Of a stretch of 64,000 bases of DNA, positions 34,899-43,215 are shown piece by piece. The stretch covers positions 57,137 through 121,136 of the forward strand of contig NZ_POTY01000001.1 of assembly GCF_003236315.1 (NCBI RefSeq), given 5' to 3'. The stretch is from Micromonospora craterilacus (GTDB lineage: Bacteria > Actinomycetota > Actinomycetes > Mycobacteriales > Micromonosporaceae). Both the position numbers and the translations under genes were made by a program. Every line of letters starts with the position of its first letter. Position 1 is the first letter of the stretch. The notes under the pieces are model-generated. The model was given only the letters and a program-made list of their open reading frames with translations, made no database searches and had not been told where the DNA came from.

Positions 34899-35948
34899 TT
34901 ACTGCTTGTTGCCCCAGAGGGCGGGGTCATCGACGTTGTCCTTGGTGATCAGGGGTGCGGGCAGCTGGTCCTCGAAACCGTTGGGCAGCTTGATCACGGT
35001 GCTGCCGTGGTCGGTGGGCCCTTCCTTCGGCACCACGCCCTCCATCGCCTGCTTGGCCCAGTACAGGCCGTACTGTGCGTAGGCGTCGGCCGGCTGGGAG
35101 ACGGTCGCGTCGATCTCGCCCTTGCGGATCGCGTCCAGTTCCTGCGGGATGCCGTCGTTGGAGACGATGAAGATGTGCCGCGGGTCGTCCGGCGGGAAGA
35201 GCAGCTTGCGCTGCTTGAGCACCTGCAGGGTCGGGTCGAGGAACACTCCGCCGGCCTGCATGTAGACGCCCTTGAGGTCCGGGTCGGTGGACAGCCGGGT
35301 CTCCAGGGCGGCCTGCGCCTTGCTGCCCTCCCACTCGGTGGGCTCCTCGAACACCGTGATGCCGGGGAACTTCTCGGTCATGCACTGCTTGAACGCCTCG
35401 GACCGGTCCCGCCCGTTGATCGAGGAGAGGGCGCCCTGGAATTCGATGACCTTGCCCTTGCCGCCGAGCTTCTCGCCGAGGAACTCGCAGGCCTTGGTGC
35501 CGTACGCCCGATTGTCGGCGCGGACGACCATGTAGACGTTGCCGGTGTCCGGCCGGGTGTCGACGCTGACCACCGGGATGTTCTTCTGCGTCAGCTCGTC
35601 GAGCTTCGGCCCGATGGCACCGGTGTCCTGCGGGGCGATCACGAGTGCCTTGGCCCCCTGGGTGACCAGGCTGTCGACATTGCTGATCAGCTTCTGGACG
35701 TCGTTCTGCGAGTTGGTCGGCCCGGTGATCTGGACACCGACCTCGGCTGCCTTGGGTGCGATGTAGCCCGCGTACGCGTTCCAGAAGTCGGAGTCGGCGC
35801 GTGGGAGATCGACGCCGACCGCGCCACTACCGCCTCCGCCGGGGGCGGCGGGCCCGGGGGAATCCTTGCTGCAGGCGGCGGTGGACGCGGCGAGTGCGAC
35901 GGCCATGGCCAGGCCGAGCACCCCCCGCGCGGTTGTGCCCTTCCTCAT
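34899..35948 (-). CDS. Fucose-operon sugar-binding lipoprotein (CUT2)
   Basis: 349 residues. Lipoprotein signal LGLAMAVALAASTAAC (lipobox Cys near 26), Gly/Pro linker, then the type I periplasmic-binding fold: FWNAYAGYIAPKAAEVGVQI, VDSLVTQGAKALVIAPQDT, VVSVDT and IFIVSNDGIPQELDAI. It should bind the sugar outside the membrane and deliver it to the adjacent permease. Its ATG overlaps the dehydrogenase stop (ATGA). Confidence 0.92.
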   Translation of the reverse strand: MRKGTTARGVLGLAMAVALAASTAACSKDSPGPAAPGGGGSGAVGVDLPRADSDFWNAYAGYIAPKAAEVGVQITGPTNSQNDVQKLISNVDSLVTQGAKALVIAPQDTGAIGPKLDELTQKNIPVVSVDTRPDTGNVYMVVRADNRAYGTKACEFLGEKLGGKGKVIEFQGALSSINGRDRSEAFKQCMTEKFPGITVFEEPTEWEGSKAQAALETRLSTDPDLKGVYMQAGGVFLDPTLQVLKQRKLLFPPDDPRHIFIVSNDGIPQELDAIRKGEIDATVSQPADAYAQYGLYWAKQAMEGVVPKEGPTDHGSTVIKLPNGFEDQLPAPLITKDNVDDPALWGNKQ

Positions 35949-36751
35949 GGTTTCCTCAATTCGCTGGTAGGGACGGATTCACTGGGCGAGGCCGTGGGGG
36001 CGGCCTGGCGCAGACGGAGTCCGTGCATGCCGCCGTCGACGGCGAGCACGGTCCCGGTGGTGGACGCGGCCAGCGGACTGGCCAGGTAGGCGATCGCGGT
36101 GGCCACCTCGGCGGCGGAGACCAACCGCCCGATCGGCTGACGTGCGCGCAGGGCCGTTAGTTCGGCGGCCGGGTCGCCGGCGGAGTCGAGCAGCCGCCGT
36201 ACCCACGGTGTGTCGACCGTGCCCGGGTTCACGCAGTTGACCCTGATGCCCTCGCCGACGTGGTCGGCGGCCATGGCGAGGGTCAGCGACTGCACGGCGC
36301 CCTTCGTCGCGCTGTACAGCGCCCGGTTGGGCAGGCCGGCGGTCGCCGCGATGGAGCAGGTGTTGACGATGGCGGCGCAGGAGGAGGCCCGCAGGTAGGG
36401 CAGCGCCGCCCGGGTTACCCGGACGATCCCGACCACGTTGACGTCGAGCACCCGGTGCCACTCGTCGTCCGAGTTCGCCTCGACGCTTCCCTGCGCGCCG
36501 ATCCCGGCGTTGTTGACCAGGACGTCCAGTGCGCCGAGTCGGTCTGCGGCGAGCGTCACCGCCTGGGTCACCGAGCCCGCGTCGGTGACGTCGCACTCGA
36601 CGCCGAGCAGCGGGTCCGGCACACCGGACGGGTCCAGGTCCAGGCAGGCGACGGCGGCTCCCCGATCGGCGAGCAGCCGGGCCGCGGCGAGGCCGATGCC
36701 CGAGCCGCCGCCGGTCACCACCGCGACCAGCCCGGCGAACTCCCCGTTCAT
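35945..36751 (-). CDS. SDR dehydrogenase, probable 2-keto-3-deoxy-L-fuconate dehydrogenase
   Basis: 268 residues, classical short-chain dehydrogenase: cofactor motif [23 protein letters not shown], catalytic S..YxxxK ([21 protein letters not shown]) and [10 protein letters not shown]. An acidic residue after the second strand (CLDLD) indicates NAD preference. In the fucose pathway this step oxidises C4 of 2-keto-3-deoxy-L-fuconate to the 2,4-diketo acid. ATG 36751 overlaps the dehydratase stop (ATGA), so translation is coupled. Confidence 0.87.
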   Translation of the reverse strand: MNGEFAGLVAVVTGGGSGIGLAAARLLADRGAAVACLDLDPSGVPDPLLGVECDVTDAGSVTQAVTLAADRLGALDVLVNNAGIGAQGSVEANSDDEWHRVLDVNVVGIVRVTRAALPYLRASSCAAIVNTCSIAATAGLPNRALYSATKGAVQSLTLAMAADHVGEGIRVNCVNPGTVDTPWVRRLLDSAGDPAAELTALRARQPIGRLVSAAEVATAIAYLASPLAASTTGTVLAVDGGMHGLRLRQAAPTASPSESVPTSELRKP

Positions 36752-38061
36752 GACGCCTCCGTCCCGGTCCACACCGGACCGTCCGGGTAGGCGTAGTCGA
36801 TCAGCGTCTGCGGCCGCAGGGTGGCGCTGAACCCGGGTGAGGTCGGGGCGAGGTAGTTGCCGTTTCGGATGGTGACCGGGTGGACGAAGTGTTCGTGCAG
36901 GTGGTCTACGAACTCGATGACGCGGTTCTCCATCGAGCCGGAGACCGCCAGGTAGTCGAACATCGACAGGTGCTGCACCAGCTCACACAGGCCGACGCCG
37001 CCGGCGTGCGGGCACACCGGCACACCGAACTTGGCCGCCAGCAACAGGATGGCGACGTTCTCGTTGACCCCGGCCACCCGTGCGGCATCCAACTGCAGGT
37101 AGGAGATCGCGCCGGTCTGCAGCAGCTGCTTGAAGATCACCCGGTTCTGGACGTGTTCCCCGGTGGCCACCTTGACCGGCGAGATCGCCCGGGCGATGGT
37201 GGCGTGCCCGAGCACGTCGTCGGGGCTGGTCGGCTCCTCGATCCACCACGGGTCGAACCTGGCCAGTTCGCGGACCCAGGCGATCGCCTCGCCCACGTCC
37301 CACCGCTGGTTGGCGTCGACCGCGATCCGGACGTGGGGGCCGACGGCCTCCCGGGCGATGGCCATCCGCCGCACGTCGGCGGCGAGGTCGGCGCCCACCT
37401 TGAGCTTGATCTGCGTGAAGCCGTCGGCGACGGCCTCTTTGCAGAGCCGGCCCAGTTTGGCGTCGTCGTAGCCGAGCCAGCCGGGAGTGGTGGTGTAACC
37501 GGGGTAGCCATGCTTGAACAGATGCGCCTCACGTTCGGCCTTGCCGTCTGCGGCGCGGCGGAGGATGTCCAGCGCCTCCCCGCGGGTGAGCGCGTCGGTC
37601 AGGTAGCGGAAGTCGACCAGGTCGACGAGTTCCTCCGGGGTGAAGTCGGCGAGCAGCTTCCAGACGGGCTTGCCCTCCCGCTTGGCGCGCAGGTCCCACA
37701 GGGCGTTGACCACGGCGGAGATCGCCATGTGCATGACGCCCTTCTCCGGGCCGAGCCAGCGCAGTTGGGAGTCGTGCACCATCTCGCGCCAGACGCGGCC
37801 GAGGTCGTTGAGGGTGGCGTCCAGGGGACGTCCCATCACGTAGGGCTCGAGCGCGGAGATCGCGGTGGTCTGGATGTCGTTGCCTCGCCCGATGGTGAAG
37901 GCGAAACCGTGCCCCTCGTGTCCGTCCGCCGCGTCGGTGGCGATGATGACGTAGGCGGCCGAGTAGTCGGGGTCCGGGTTCATCGCGTCGGATCCGTCGA
38001 GGTCCCGCGAGGTGGGGAACCGGATGTCGTACGTCCGCAGGCTGGTGATCCGGGCGGTCAT
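36748..38061 (-). CDS. L-fuconate dehydratase (enolase superfamily)
   Basis: 437 residues, mandelate racemase-type enolase fold at the usual length of L-fuconate dehydratases. Active-site residues are visible: K219-x-K221 (QIKLKVGAD), metal ligands D249 (AVDANQRWD), E275 ([10 protein letters not shown]) and E302 (ATGEH), and catalytic H352 ([11 protein letters not shown]). These lie within one or two residues of the positions known for the Xanthomonas enzyme. The expected reaction is dehydration of L-fuconate to 2-keto-3-deoxy-L-fuconate with magnesium. It is the second gene of the operon; ATG 38061 overlaps the FAH-type gene stop. Confidence 0.92.
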   Translation of the reverse strand: MTARITSLRTYDIRFPTSRDLDGSDAMNPDPDYSAAYVIIATDAADGHEGHGFAFTIGRGNDIQTTAISALEPYVMGRPLDATLNDLGRVWREMVHDSQLRWLGPEKGVMHMAISAVVNALWDLRAKREGKPVWKLLADFTPEELVDLVDFRYLTDALTRGEALDILRRAADGKAEREAHLFKHGYPGYTTTPGWLGYDDAKLGRLCKEAVADGFTQIKLKVGADLAADVRRMAIAREAVGPHVRIAVDANQRWDVGEAIAWVRELARFDPWWIEEPTSPDDVLGHATIARAISPVKVATGEHVQNRVIFKQLLQTGAISYLQLDAARVAGVNENVAILLLAAKFGVPVCPHAGGVGLCELVQHLSMFDYLAVSGSMENRVIEFVDHLHEHFVHPVTIRNGNYLAPTSPGFSATLRPQTLIDYAYPDGPVWTGTEAS

Positions 38062-38912
38062 GACGCGTCCACGACCGTCTGGCGCTGCGTGCCGAGACCG
38101 TCGATCTCGACTTCGATGACGTCCCCGGCCCGCAGGTAGGGCTTCGGCTCCGGCAGCCCCAGGGCCACGCCGGCCGGTGTGCCGGTGTTGATGACGTCGC
38201 CCGGTTCGAGCACCATGAACTGGCTGACGTAGCGGATGATCTCGGCAACGCCGAAGATCATGTTTTTGGTGTTGCCGTCCTGACGGCGGGTGCCGTTGAC
38301 GCTCAGCCGCAGCCCCAGCTGCTGCGGGTCCGGGACTTCGTCGGCGGTGACCAGCCAGGGGCCGAGCGGGTTGAACGTCTCGCAGGACTTGCCCTTGTCC
38401 CACTGGCCGCCGCGTTCGAGTTGGAACTCGCGTTCGGAGAGGTCGTTGGAGATCGCGTAGCCCGCGACACAGGCGAACGCCTCCGCGTCACTGGCCAGGT
38501 AGCGGGCGGTCCGGCCGATGACGACCGCGAGTTCGACCTCCCAGTCGGTCTTGACGCTGCCCCGAGGGATGAGGACCTGATCGTTCGGTCCGACCATTGT
38601 GTTCGGTGCCTTCATGAACAGGATCGGCTCGGCCGGCAGTTCCGCGCCGGTCTCGGCCGCGTGGTCGGAGTAGTTCAACCCGACGCAAACGATCTTGCCG
38701 GGGCGCGCGAGCGGAGCACCGATCCGCACTTCACGTTCCACGGCGGGCAGTTCGCCGCGCTCGACCGCCGCGCGCACCACGTCGATGCCGTCGCCGGACA
38801 GGAACGCCCCGTCGATCTCAGCCACCAGGTCGGAGAGGTCGAGCAGCCGGCCACGGGTGTCCAGTACCGCTGGACGCTCCTGGCCGGCCGCCCCCACTCG
38901 AAGTAGCTTCAC
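38058..38912 (-). CDS. FAH-family hydrolase, probable 2,4-diketo-3-deoxy-L-fuconate hydrolase
   Basis: 284 residues, fumarylacetoacetate hydrolase fold: [14 protein letters not shown], the catalytic/metal region [12 protein letters not shown] with E and D ligands, [14 protein letters not shown], and [14 protein letters not shown]. In the non-phosphorylating fucose route this enzyme cleaves the diketo acid to pyruvate and L-lactate. GTG 38912 has GGAGGGG upstream and is the first gene of the operon; longer in-frame starts would reach into the promoter. Confidence 0.88.
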   Translation of the reverse strand: MKLLRVGAAGQERPAVLDTRGRLLDLSDLVAEIDGAFLSGDGIDVVRAAVERGELPAVEREVRIGAPLARPGKIVCVGLNYSDHAAETGAELPAEPILFMKAPNTMVGPNDQVLIPRGSVKTDWEVELAVVIGRTARYLASDAEAFACVAGYAISNDLSEREFQLERGGQWDKGKSCETFNPLGPWLVTADEVPDPQQLGLRLSVNGTRRQDGNTKNMIFGVAEIIRYVSQFMVLEPGDVINTGTPAGVALGLPEPKPYLRAGDVIEVEIDGLGTQRQTVVDAS

Positions 38913-38930
38913 TCCACACCCCTCCGGCCA

Positions 38931-38943
38931 AACATCGGATCTG
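38931..38943. promoter_or_regulatory. Candidate regulator operator of the fucose operon
   Basis: AACATCGGATCTG shares 9 of 13 positions with the perfect palindrome in front of the FadR-type gene. It lies just downstream of the predicted transcription start, where a bound repressor would block elongation or clearance. Confidence 0.45.
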
Positions 38944-38952
38944 TTGCCTGGT

Positions 38953-38981
38953 TGTATAGTGGAGTTACGGGGGTGTTGCAA
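38953..38981 (-). promoter_or_regulatory. Near-consensus promoter of the fucose operon
   Basis: On the minus strand TTGCAA (38976-38981) and TATACA (38953-38958) are separated by exactly 17 bases. Transcription would start near 38946, giving a leader of about 34 bases before the GTG at 38912. This is one of the best housekeeping-type promoters in the window. Confidence 0.65.
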
Positions 38982-39157
38982 GACCTTACGGAGAAGTGGT
39001 CGGCAATAGGTCCGATGACCAGGGCGGCCACCGTATGGTCCGACCGGCGGCCCTGCGGACGACCGGCGCCACTGGCCTCACCGACCGGGCACGAGCCCGG
39101 GTACGAGACGAGGCACCTCGCCGAGGTCGGCGAGGTGCGGCAACGCTTCCCGGATGG

Positions 39158-39859
39158 TCAGGCCGACGGAAGCTCCGACCCGGCCTCACCGAGTGCGTTG
39201 CGAAGCCACTGCTCGACGCCGGCGATGTGGACGGTCGCCCAGGCCCGCGCCACCCCGGGTTGACGCGCCTCGATCGCCTCGCAGATCGCCTCGTGCTGCT
39301 CCCGGGTCCGCCGCACCGCGCCCTCCTGCGTCAACCCGCGCCAGACCCGGGCACGGGTGGTCGGGCCGGACAGGCCGTCGATCAACGAACACAGCACCTT
39401 GTTCCCGGAGCCGGCGGCGATGTGGTTGTGGAACCGGAGATCGTTGGCCACCAGCGCCTCGACGGACGGCGAGTCGCCCAGTTCGGCGAGAATGGCGCGC
39501 AGCCCGGCGATCTCCTCGTCGGTCATCCTCGTCGCGGCCAGCTCGGTCGCGGCGGGCTCGAGGACTCGCCGCACCTCAAGGAACTGCAGCACCGTGTCGT
39601 CCTGGTGGAAGTCGACGACGAACCCGATCGCGTCCAGCAACAGGTCGGGTTCCAGGCTGGTCACGTAGGTGCCGTCGCCTTGGCGGACGTCCAGCACCCT
39701 GATCAGCGACAACGCCTTCACCGCCTCCCGCAGGGAGTTGCGGGACAGCCCCAGCCGCTCGGCGAGGTCGGCCTCTCTGGGCAGGCGCGAGCCCGGGGCC
39801 AGCTCGCCCTGGACGATCATCGCCTTGATCTTCTCGATCGCCTCGTCGGTGACCGGCAC
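39158..39859 (-). CDS. GntR-family (FadR subfamily) regulator, probable fucose-operon repressor
   Basis: 233 residues. Winged helix with LPREADLAERLGLSRNSLREAVKALS and the QGDGTYV wing, then an all-helical FCD ligand domain (EVRRVLEPAATELAA, NDLRFHNHIAAGSGNKVL, EQHEAICEAIEARQPGVARAWATVHI) with likely metal-binding His/Asp residues. FCD regulators respond to sugar acids, so fuconate or ketodeoxyfuconate is a good effector candidate. GTG 39859 follows GGGGAGG; longer frames upstream lack GntR homology. It reads toward the fucose operon on the same strand but from a separate promoter. Confidence 0.88.
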   Translation of the reverse strand: MPVTDEAIEKIKAMIVQGELAPGSRLPREADLAERLGLSRNSLREAVKALSLIRVLDVRQGDGTYVTSLEPDLLLDAIGFVVDFHQDDTVLQFLEVRRVLEPAATELAATRMTDEEIAGLRAILAELGDSPSVEALVANDLRFHNHIAAGSGNKVLCSLIDGLSGPTTRARVWRGLTQEGAVRRTREQHEAICEAIEARQPGVARAWATVHIAGVEQWLRNALGEAGSELPSA

Positions 39860-39876
39860 CGCACCTCCCCTGGTAG

Positions 39877-39889
39877 GACATCCGATGTC
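39877..39889. promoter_or_regulatory. Palindromic operator in front of the FadR-type gene
   Basis: GACATCCGATGTC is a perfect palindrome with 6-bp arms around a central C. It lies 17 bases upstream of the GntR GTG start. A related site occurs at the fucose operon promoter, suggesting autoregulation. Confidence 0.55.
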
Positions 39890-40157
39890 TCTCAGCGTAC
39901 CTGCGCGCGGCGTCTCCTCCGGATCCGGCCACGTCCACCGAAACGTCGGGTCGCCCGTCGGCCCTTCGGCCGACGTAACGCCCACGGAGAGTGGACCCTC
40001 CCCCGGCAGTCGTAGCGCACTGCCGACCGCGCCGACACCGGCCGCACAGCGACATCGGCGGCACAAACATTGGATCTTCTCGGCCCCGGACGGCCTGGCC
40101 GGGCTCCCCCGGGTGTCTCCGGCGGAGGTTCCGGTCCCTGATCGCGGCCGGCCGCCG

Positions 40158-40793
40158 TCAGGCGTTGAGGTATGCCAGGACGGCAAGCACCCGCCGGTTG
40201 TCGTCGTCGGAGGGCGGCATGTCAAGTTTGGTGAGAATGTTGTTCATGTGCTTGCTCACCGCTTTCTCGGTGATGCGGAGCTTGGCCGCGATCGCGGCAT
40301 TGGAGCGGCCTTCAGCCATCTCACCGAGCACTTCCCGTTCCCTGGCGGTGAGCACCGCCAGGGGCTCCCGGCGGGCGAGGAGCTGTGAGATCACTTCCGG
40401 GTCCATCGCGGTACCGCCGGCGGCGACCCGGCGGATCGCATCGACGAACTCGCCGACGTTGGACACCCGATCCTTGAGCAGGTAGCCCACCCCGCCGTGG
40501 GGAGTGCCGAGCAGCTCGCGGGCGTACATGGGCTCCACGTGCTGGGAGAGCACGAGGATCGGCAGGCCGGGTATCTGGGTGCGGGCCGCGATCGCGGCTT
40601 GCAGACCTTCGTCGGTGAACGTGGGCGGGAGCCGGACGTCGACGACCGCCACCTGAGGTTGGTGGGTGACCAGGGCGGGCAGCAGGGCCGGGCCGTTGTC
40701 GACGGCCGCGACGACGTCGAAGTCGAAGGCCCGCAGGATCCGGGTCAGCCCGTCCCGGAGGAGTGCGTGGTCCTCGGCGATGACAACGCGCAC
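40158..40793 (-). CDS. NarL/LuxR-family response regulator
   Basis: 211 residues. Receiver domain MRVVIAEDHALLRDGL with acidic pocket, phosphoacceptor Asp in VAVVDVRLPP, T/S-K region SQHVEP and LLKDRV. C-terminal LuxR-type helix-turn-helix LTAREREVLGEMAEGRSNAAIAAKLRITEKAVSKHMNNILTKL. It pairs with the kinase directly upstream, whose coding end overlaps its GTG start by 49 bases. The 298-base gap downstream (39860-40157) shows nothing apart from the regulator start region. Confidence 0.92.
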   Translation of the reverse strand: MRVVIAEDHALLRDGLTRILRAFDFDVVAAVDNGPALLPALVTHQPQVAVVDVRLPPTFTDEGLQAAIAARTQIPGLPILVLSQHVEPMYARELLGTPHGGVGYLLKDRVSNVGEFVDAIRRVAAGGTAMDPEVISQLLARREPLAVLTAREREVLGEMAEGRSNAAIAAKLRITEKAVSKHMNNILTKLDMPPSDDDNRRVLAVLAYLNA

Positions 40794-42046
40794 GGCAACT
40801 CCATGGTGATGACGGTGGGCCCCCCGGGCGGGCTCGACAGGGCCATCGTGCCATCGAAGGCGGCGAGGCGGCGTTCGATGCCCCGCAGACCGGTACCGGC
40901 GACGGGGTCGGCGCCACCCGCCCCGTCGTCGGTGACCACCATGGTCAGCGTGCTGTCCGCGTGTCGCAGGGACACCGATCCGGTGTGGGCGCGGCTGTGC
41001 CGGACCATGTTGGTCAGGGTCTCGGCGACGGCGAAGTACGCGGCCGACTCGACAGGTGTGTCGAGTCGGCCGGGTAGGTCGACATCGACCGTGATCGGCA
41101 CGGGCAGGCTGAGCGCCAGCGCCCGCACCGCGCCCCCCAGTCCACGTTCCGCCAGCACGGGTGGATGGATGCCGCGTACCAGGTGCCGCAGCTCGACCAG
41201 TGCGGTGCCGCTCGCCTCACGCGCTTCGGCGAGCATCTCGTGGGCTGCGCTCGGGTTCCGGTCGATCAGTTCGTCGGCGAGACCGATCATCATGCCCAGC
41301 GAGACGAGCCGTGCCTGGATGCCGTCGTGCAGGTCACGCTCGATCCGGCGCAGCTCGGCCGCCTGGGCGTCCACCGTGTCGGCGCGCGTCACGGTCAGCT
41401 GGGTGACGCGCAGGCGGAGTTCGGCGGCCCTGGTCGGCGCGAGCAGTAGCCGGGCGAAGTACGCGTCGACCCGCCGTAGCCACGGCGCCGCCCACAGACC
41501 ACCGGCGAGGATGGCGGCGCCCTGCGGCAGGCTGATCAGGCCCTCGCTGAACGTGTCGATGGACCAGACGGCGCCGTAGCCGTACCAGTCGGTGCCGAGC
41601 CAGATCCACAACGGCGTCAGCGTCAGACCCGCGATCCCGTACAGCGGCACGGCCAGCGAGATCAGGCCGAGGGTGATCGCGACGATCGCGCCGGGCAGGA
41701 GCCAGGCGAGGTCCCGCCAGGTGGCCGGGTCCGTGACGATCCACCGGAAGCGCCGCCAGCCGCCGGGGATGGCCCGTTGCGGGGGCGGCTGGTAGGGACG
41801 TGGCACCAGCACGCCGGCCCGTGCGGCACGCCGACGTTCGAGGTCCGCCCGCTTGCGGACCAGCGTCATCGTCCACGGCACCAGCGCCATGCCGAGGAAC
41901 GGCACCGGAACCAGGGCAAACACCACGACCGTTACGCCGAGCAGCGCGATGTTGGTCAGTGCCAGGCCGATCGCGGCCAGGCCGGCCAGCACGGCACGCA
42001 CACCTCGCCAGACCCACCCGTACGTCGCATTGCCCGCCCCGGCCAT
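40745..42046 (-). CDS. Membrane histidine kinase (HisKA_3), DesK-like arrangement
   Basis: 433 residues. Hydrophobic N-terminal half with about four membrane helices of the actinobacterial putative-sensor type (AVLAGLAAIGLALTNIALLG, WLLPGAIVAITLGLISLAV and others), no large extracellular domain. The HisKA_3 H-box is ERDLHDGIQARLVSLGMMIGLA, and the GHKL domain shows ETLTNMVRHS, DDGAGG and GTGLRGIERRL. A sensor buried in the bilayer fits membrane-state sensing. ATG 42046 begins MAGAG; GTG 42052 is a close alternative. The divergent neighbour is a fatty-acid desaturase, as in DesK/DesR systems. Confidence 0.88.
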   Translation of the reverse strand: MAGAGNATYGWVWRGVRAVLAGLAAIGLALTNIALLGVTVVVFALVPVPFLGMALVPWTMTLVRKRADLERRRAARAGVLVPRPYQPPPQRAIPGGWRRFRWIVTDPATWRDLAWLLPGAIVAITLGLISLAVPLYGIAGLTLTPLWIWLGTDWYGYGAVWSIDTFSEGLISLPQGAAILAGGLWAAPWLRRVDAYFARLLLAPTRAAELRLRVTQLTVTRADTVDAQAAELRRIERDLHDGIQARLVSLGMMIGLADELIDRNPSAAHEMLAEAREASGTALVELRHLVRGIHPPVLAERGLGGAVRALALSLPVPITVDVDLPGRLDTPVESAAYFAVAETLTNMVRHSRAHTGSVSLRHADSTLTMVVTDDGAGGADPVAGTGLRGIERRLAAFDGTMALSSPPGGPTVITMELPCALSSPRTTHSSGTG

Positions 42047-42075
42047 GTCCACACGTCGTATTGTGCCGGCGACGT

Positions 42076-42117
42076 CACCGTTCGGCGGTGGTGCCAGCAC
42101 CCCTTCTCCGGAGGGGT
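42076..42117. promoter_or_regulatory. Two inverted repeats between kinase and desaturase genes
   Basis: CACCG-TTCGG-CGGTG (42076-42090) and ACCCCT-N7-AGGGGT (42099-42117) lie in the 114-base divergent gap. Either is a possible binding site for the response regulator. The second ends 43 bases before the desaturase ATG. Confidence 0.35.
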
Positions 42118-42160
42118 TAGCGCTCCTGACGACGCCGCCGTCGGGCGGTCTGCTGGAGTC

Positions 42161-43198
42161 ATGACGACCACCACGACCATGACGCCGTCGCCGACGACGG
42201 CCGGCAGCGACTTCGCCGTCCTGTCCCGCCGGATCACCAACGCGGGGTTGATGCGCCGCCGGCCCGCCTACTACATCTTCCGGCTGAGCGTCGTCACGCT
42301 CATGTTCCTCGGCGGTTGGACAGCCTTCTTCGTCATCGGCTCCTCGTGGTGGCAGCTGCTCACCGCCGTGTTCCTCGCCGTCACGTTCGCCCAGGTCGCA
42401 CTCGTGGCGCACGATCTGGCGCACCGGCAGGTGTTCCGCACCAGACGCCCGAGCGAGGTCGCCGGGCTGCTGGCCGGCAATCTCGGCGTCGGGATGAGCT
42501 ACGGCTGGTGGATGGACAAGCACACCCGTCACCACAACAACCCGAACCATGACGACCTCGATCCGGACGTGGCCCCCGAGGTGCTGGTCTGGGCCACCGA
42601 GTCGGCCGCTGGCCGGCGCGGGCTGAAGGGCTTCATCACCCGGCACCAGGCCGCGCTGTTCTTCCCGCTGCTCACGCTGCTCGCCGTCAGCCTGAAGGTG
42701 TCCAGCGTGAAGGCGTTGCGCAACGGCACGGTGAAGCGGCGCGGTGTGGAGAGCGCGCTGCTGATCCTGCACGCCGTCGGCTACCTGGCAGCGCTGCTGG
42801 TCGTCCTCTCGCCGCTGCAGGCGATCGCTTTCCTGCTGCTACACCAGGCGTTGTTCGGCGTCTACCTGGGTATGACGTTCGCTCCCAACCACAAGGGCAT
42901 GCCGCACCCGACCGGTGCCGAGGACTATCTACGCAAGCAGGTACTGACCTCCCGAAACGTCCGCGGCGGCTGGTTGACCGACGCGGCGCTCGGTGGGTTG
43001 AACTATCAGATCGAGCACCACCTGTTCCCCGGCATGCCGACGCCCAACCTGCGCAAGGCGCAACCGATCGTGCAGGCCTACTGCGCCGAGATCGGCGTCG
43101 CATACGAGCAGACCAGTCTCGTCGCCTCGTACCGCCAGGCCCTGCAACATCTGCACGAGGTGGGCGCACCCGCCCGCGCCGAACACGCGGCACGCTGA
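42161..43198 (+). CDS. Membrane fatty-acid (acyl-lipid) desaturase
   Basis: 345 residues. Three His boxes of the membrane diiron desaturases: HDLAHRQ, HTRHHNN and QIEHHLFP. Two pairs of transmembrane helices surround them (VVTLMFLGGWTAFFVIG and following; LLILHAVGYLAALLVVLSPLQ). It should introduce a cis double bond into membrane lipid acyl chains with oxygen and ferredoxin. The repeated Thr at the N-terminus leaves two possible ATG starts (42161 and 42179). Divergence from the kinase/regulator pair suggests cold or membrane-fluidity control. Confidence 0.9.
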   Translation: MTTTTTMTPSPTTAGSDFAVLSRRITNAGLMRRRPAYYIFRLSVVTLMFLGGWTAFFVIGSSWWQLLTAVFLAVTFAQVALVAHDLAHRQVFRTRRPSEVAGLLAGNLGVGMSYGWWMDKHTRHHNNPNHDDLDPDVAPEVLVWATESAAGRRGLKGFITRHQAALFFPLLTLLAVSLKVSSVKALRNGTVKRRGVESALLILHAVGYLAALLVVLSPLQAIAFLLLHQALFGVYLGMTFAPNHKGMPHPTGAEDYLRKQVLTSRNVRGGWLTDAALGGLNYQIEHHLFPGMPTPNLRKAQPIVQAYCAEIGVAYEQTSLVASYRQALQHLHEVGAPARAEHAAR

Positions 43199-43215
43199 CT
43201 CAGCGGTTGCGGCAG

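Noticed and set aside
39860..40157. Search for a small gene or RNA between the GntR and response-regulator genes
   Set aside because: No frame with coding bias and a ribosome site, and no strong hairpin.
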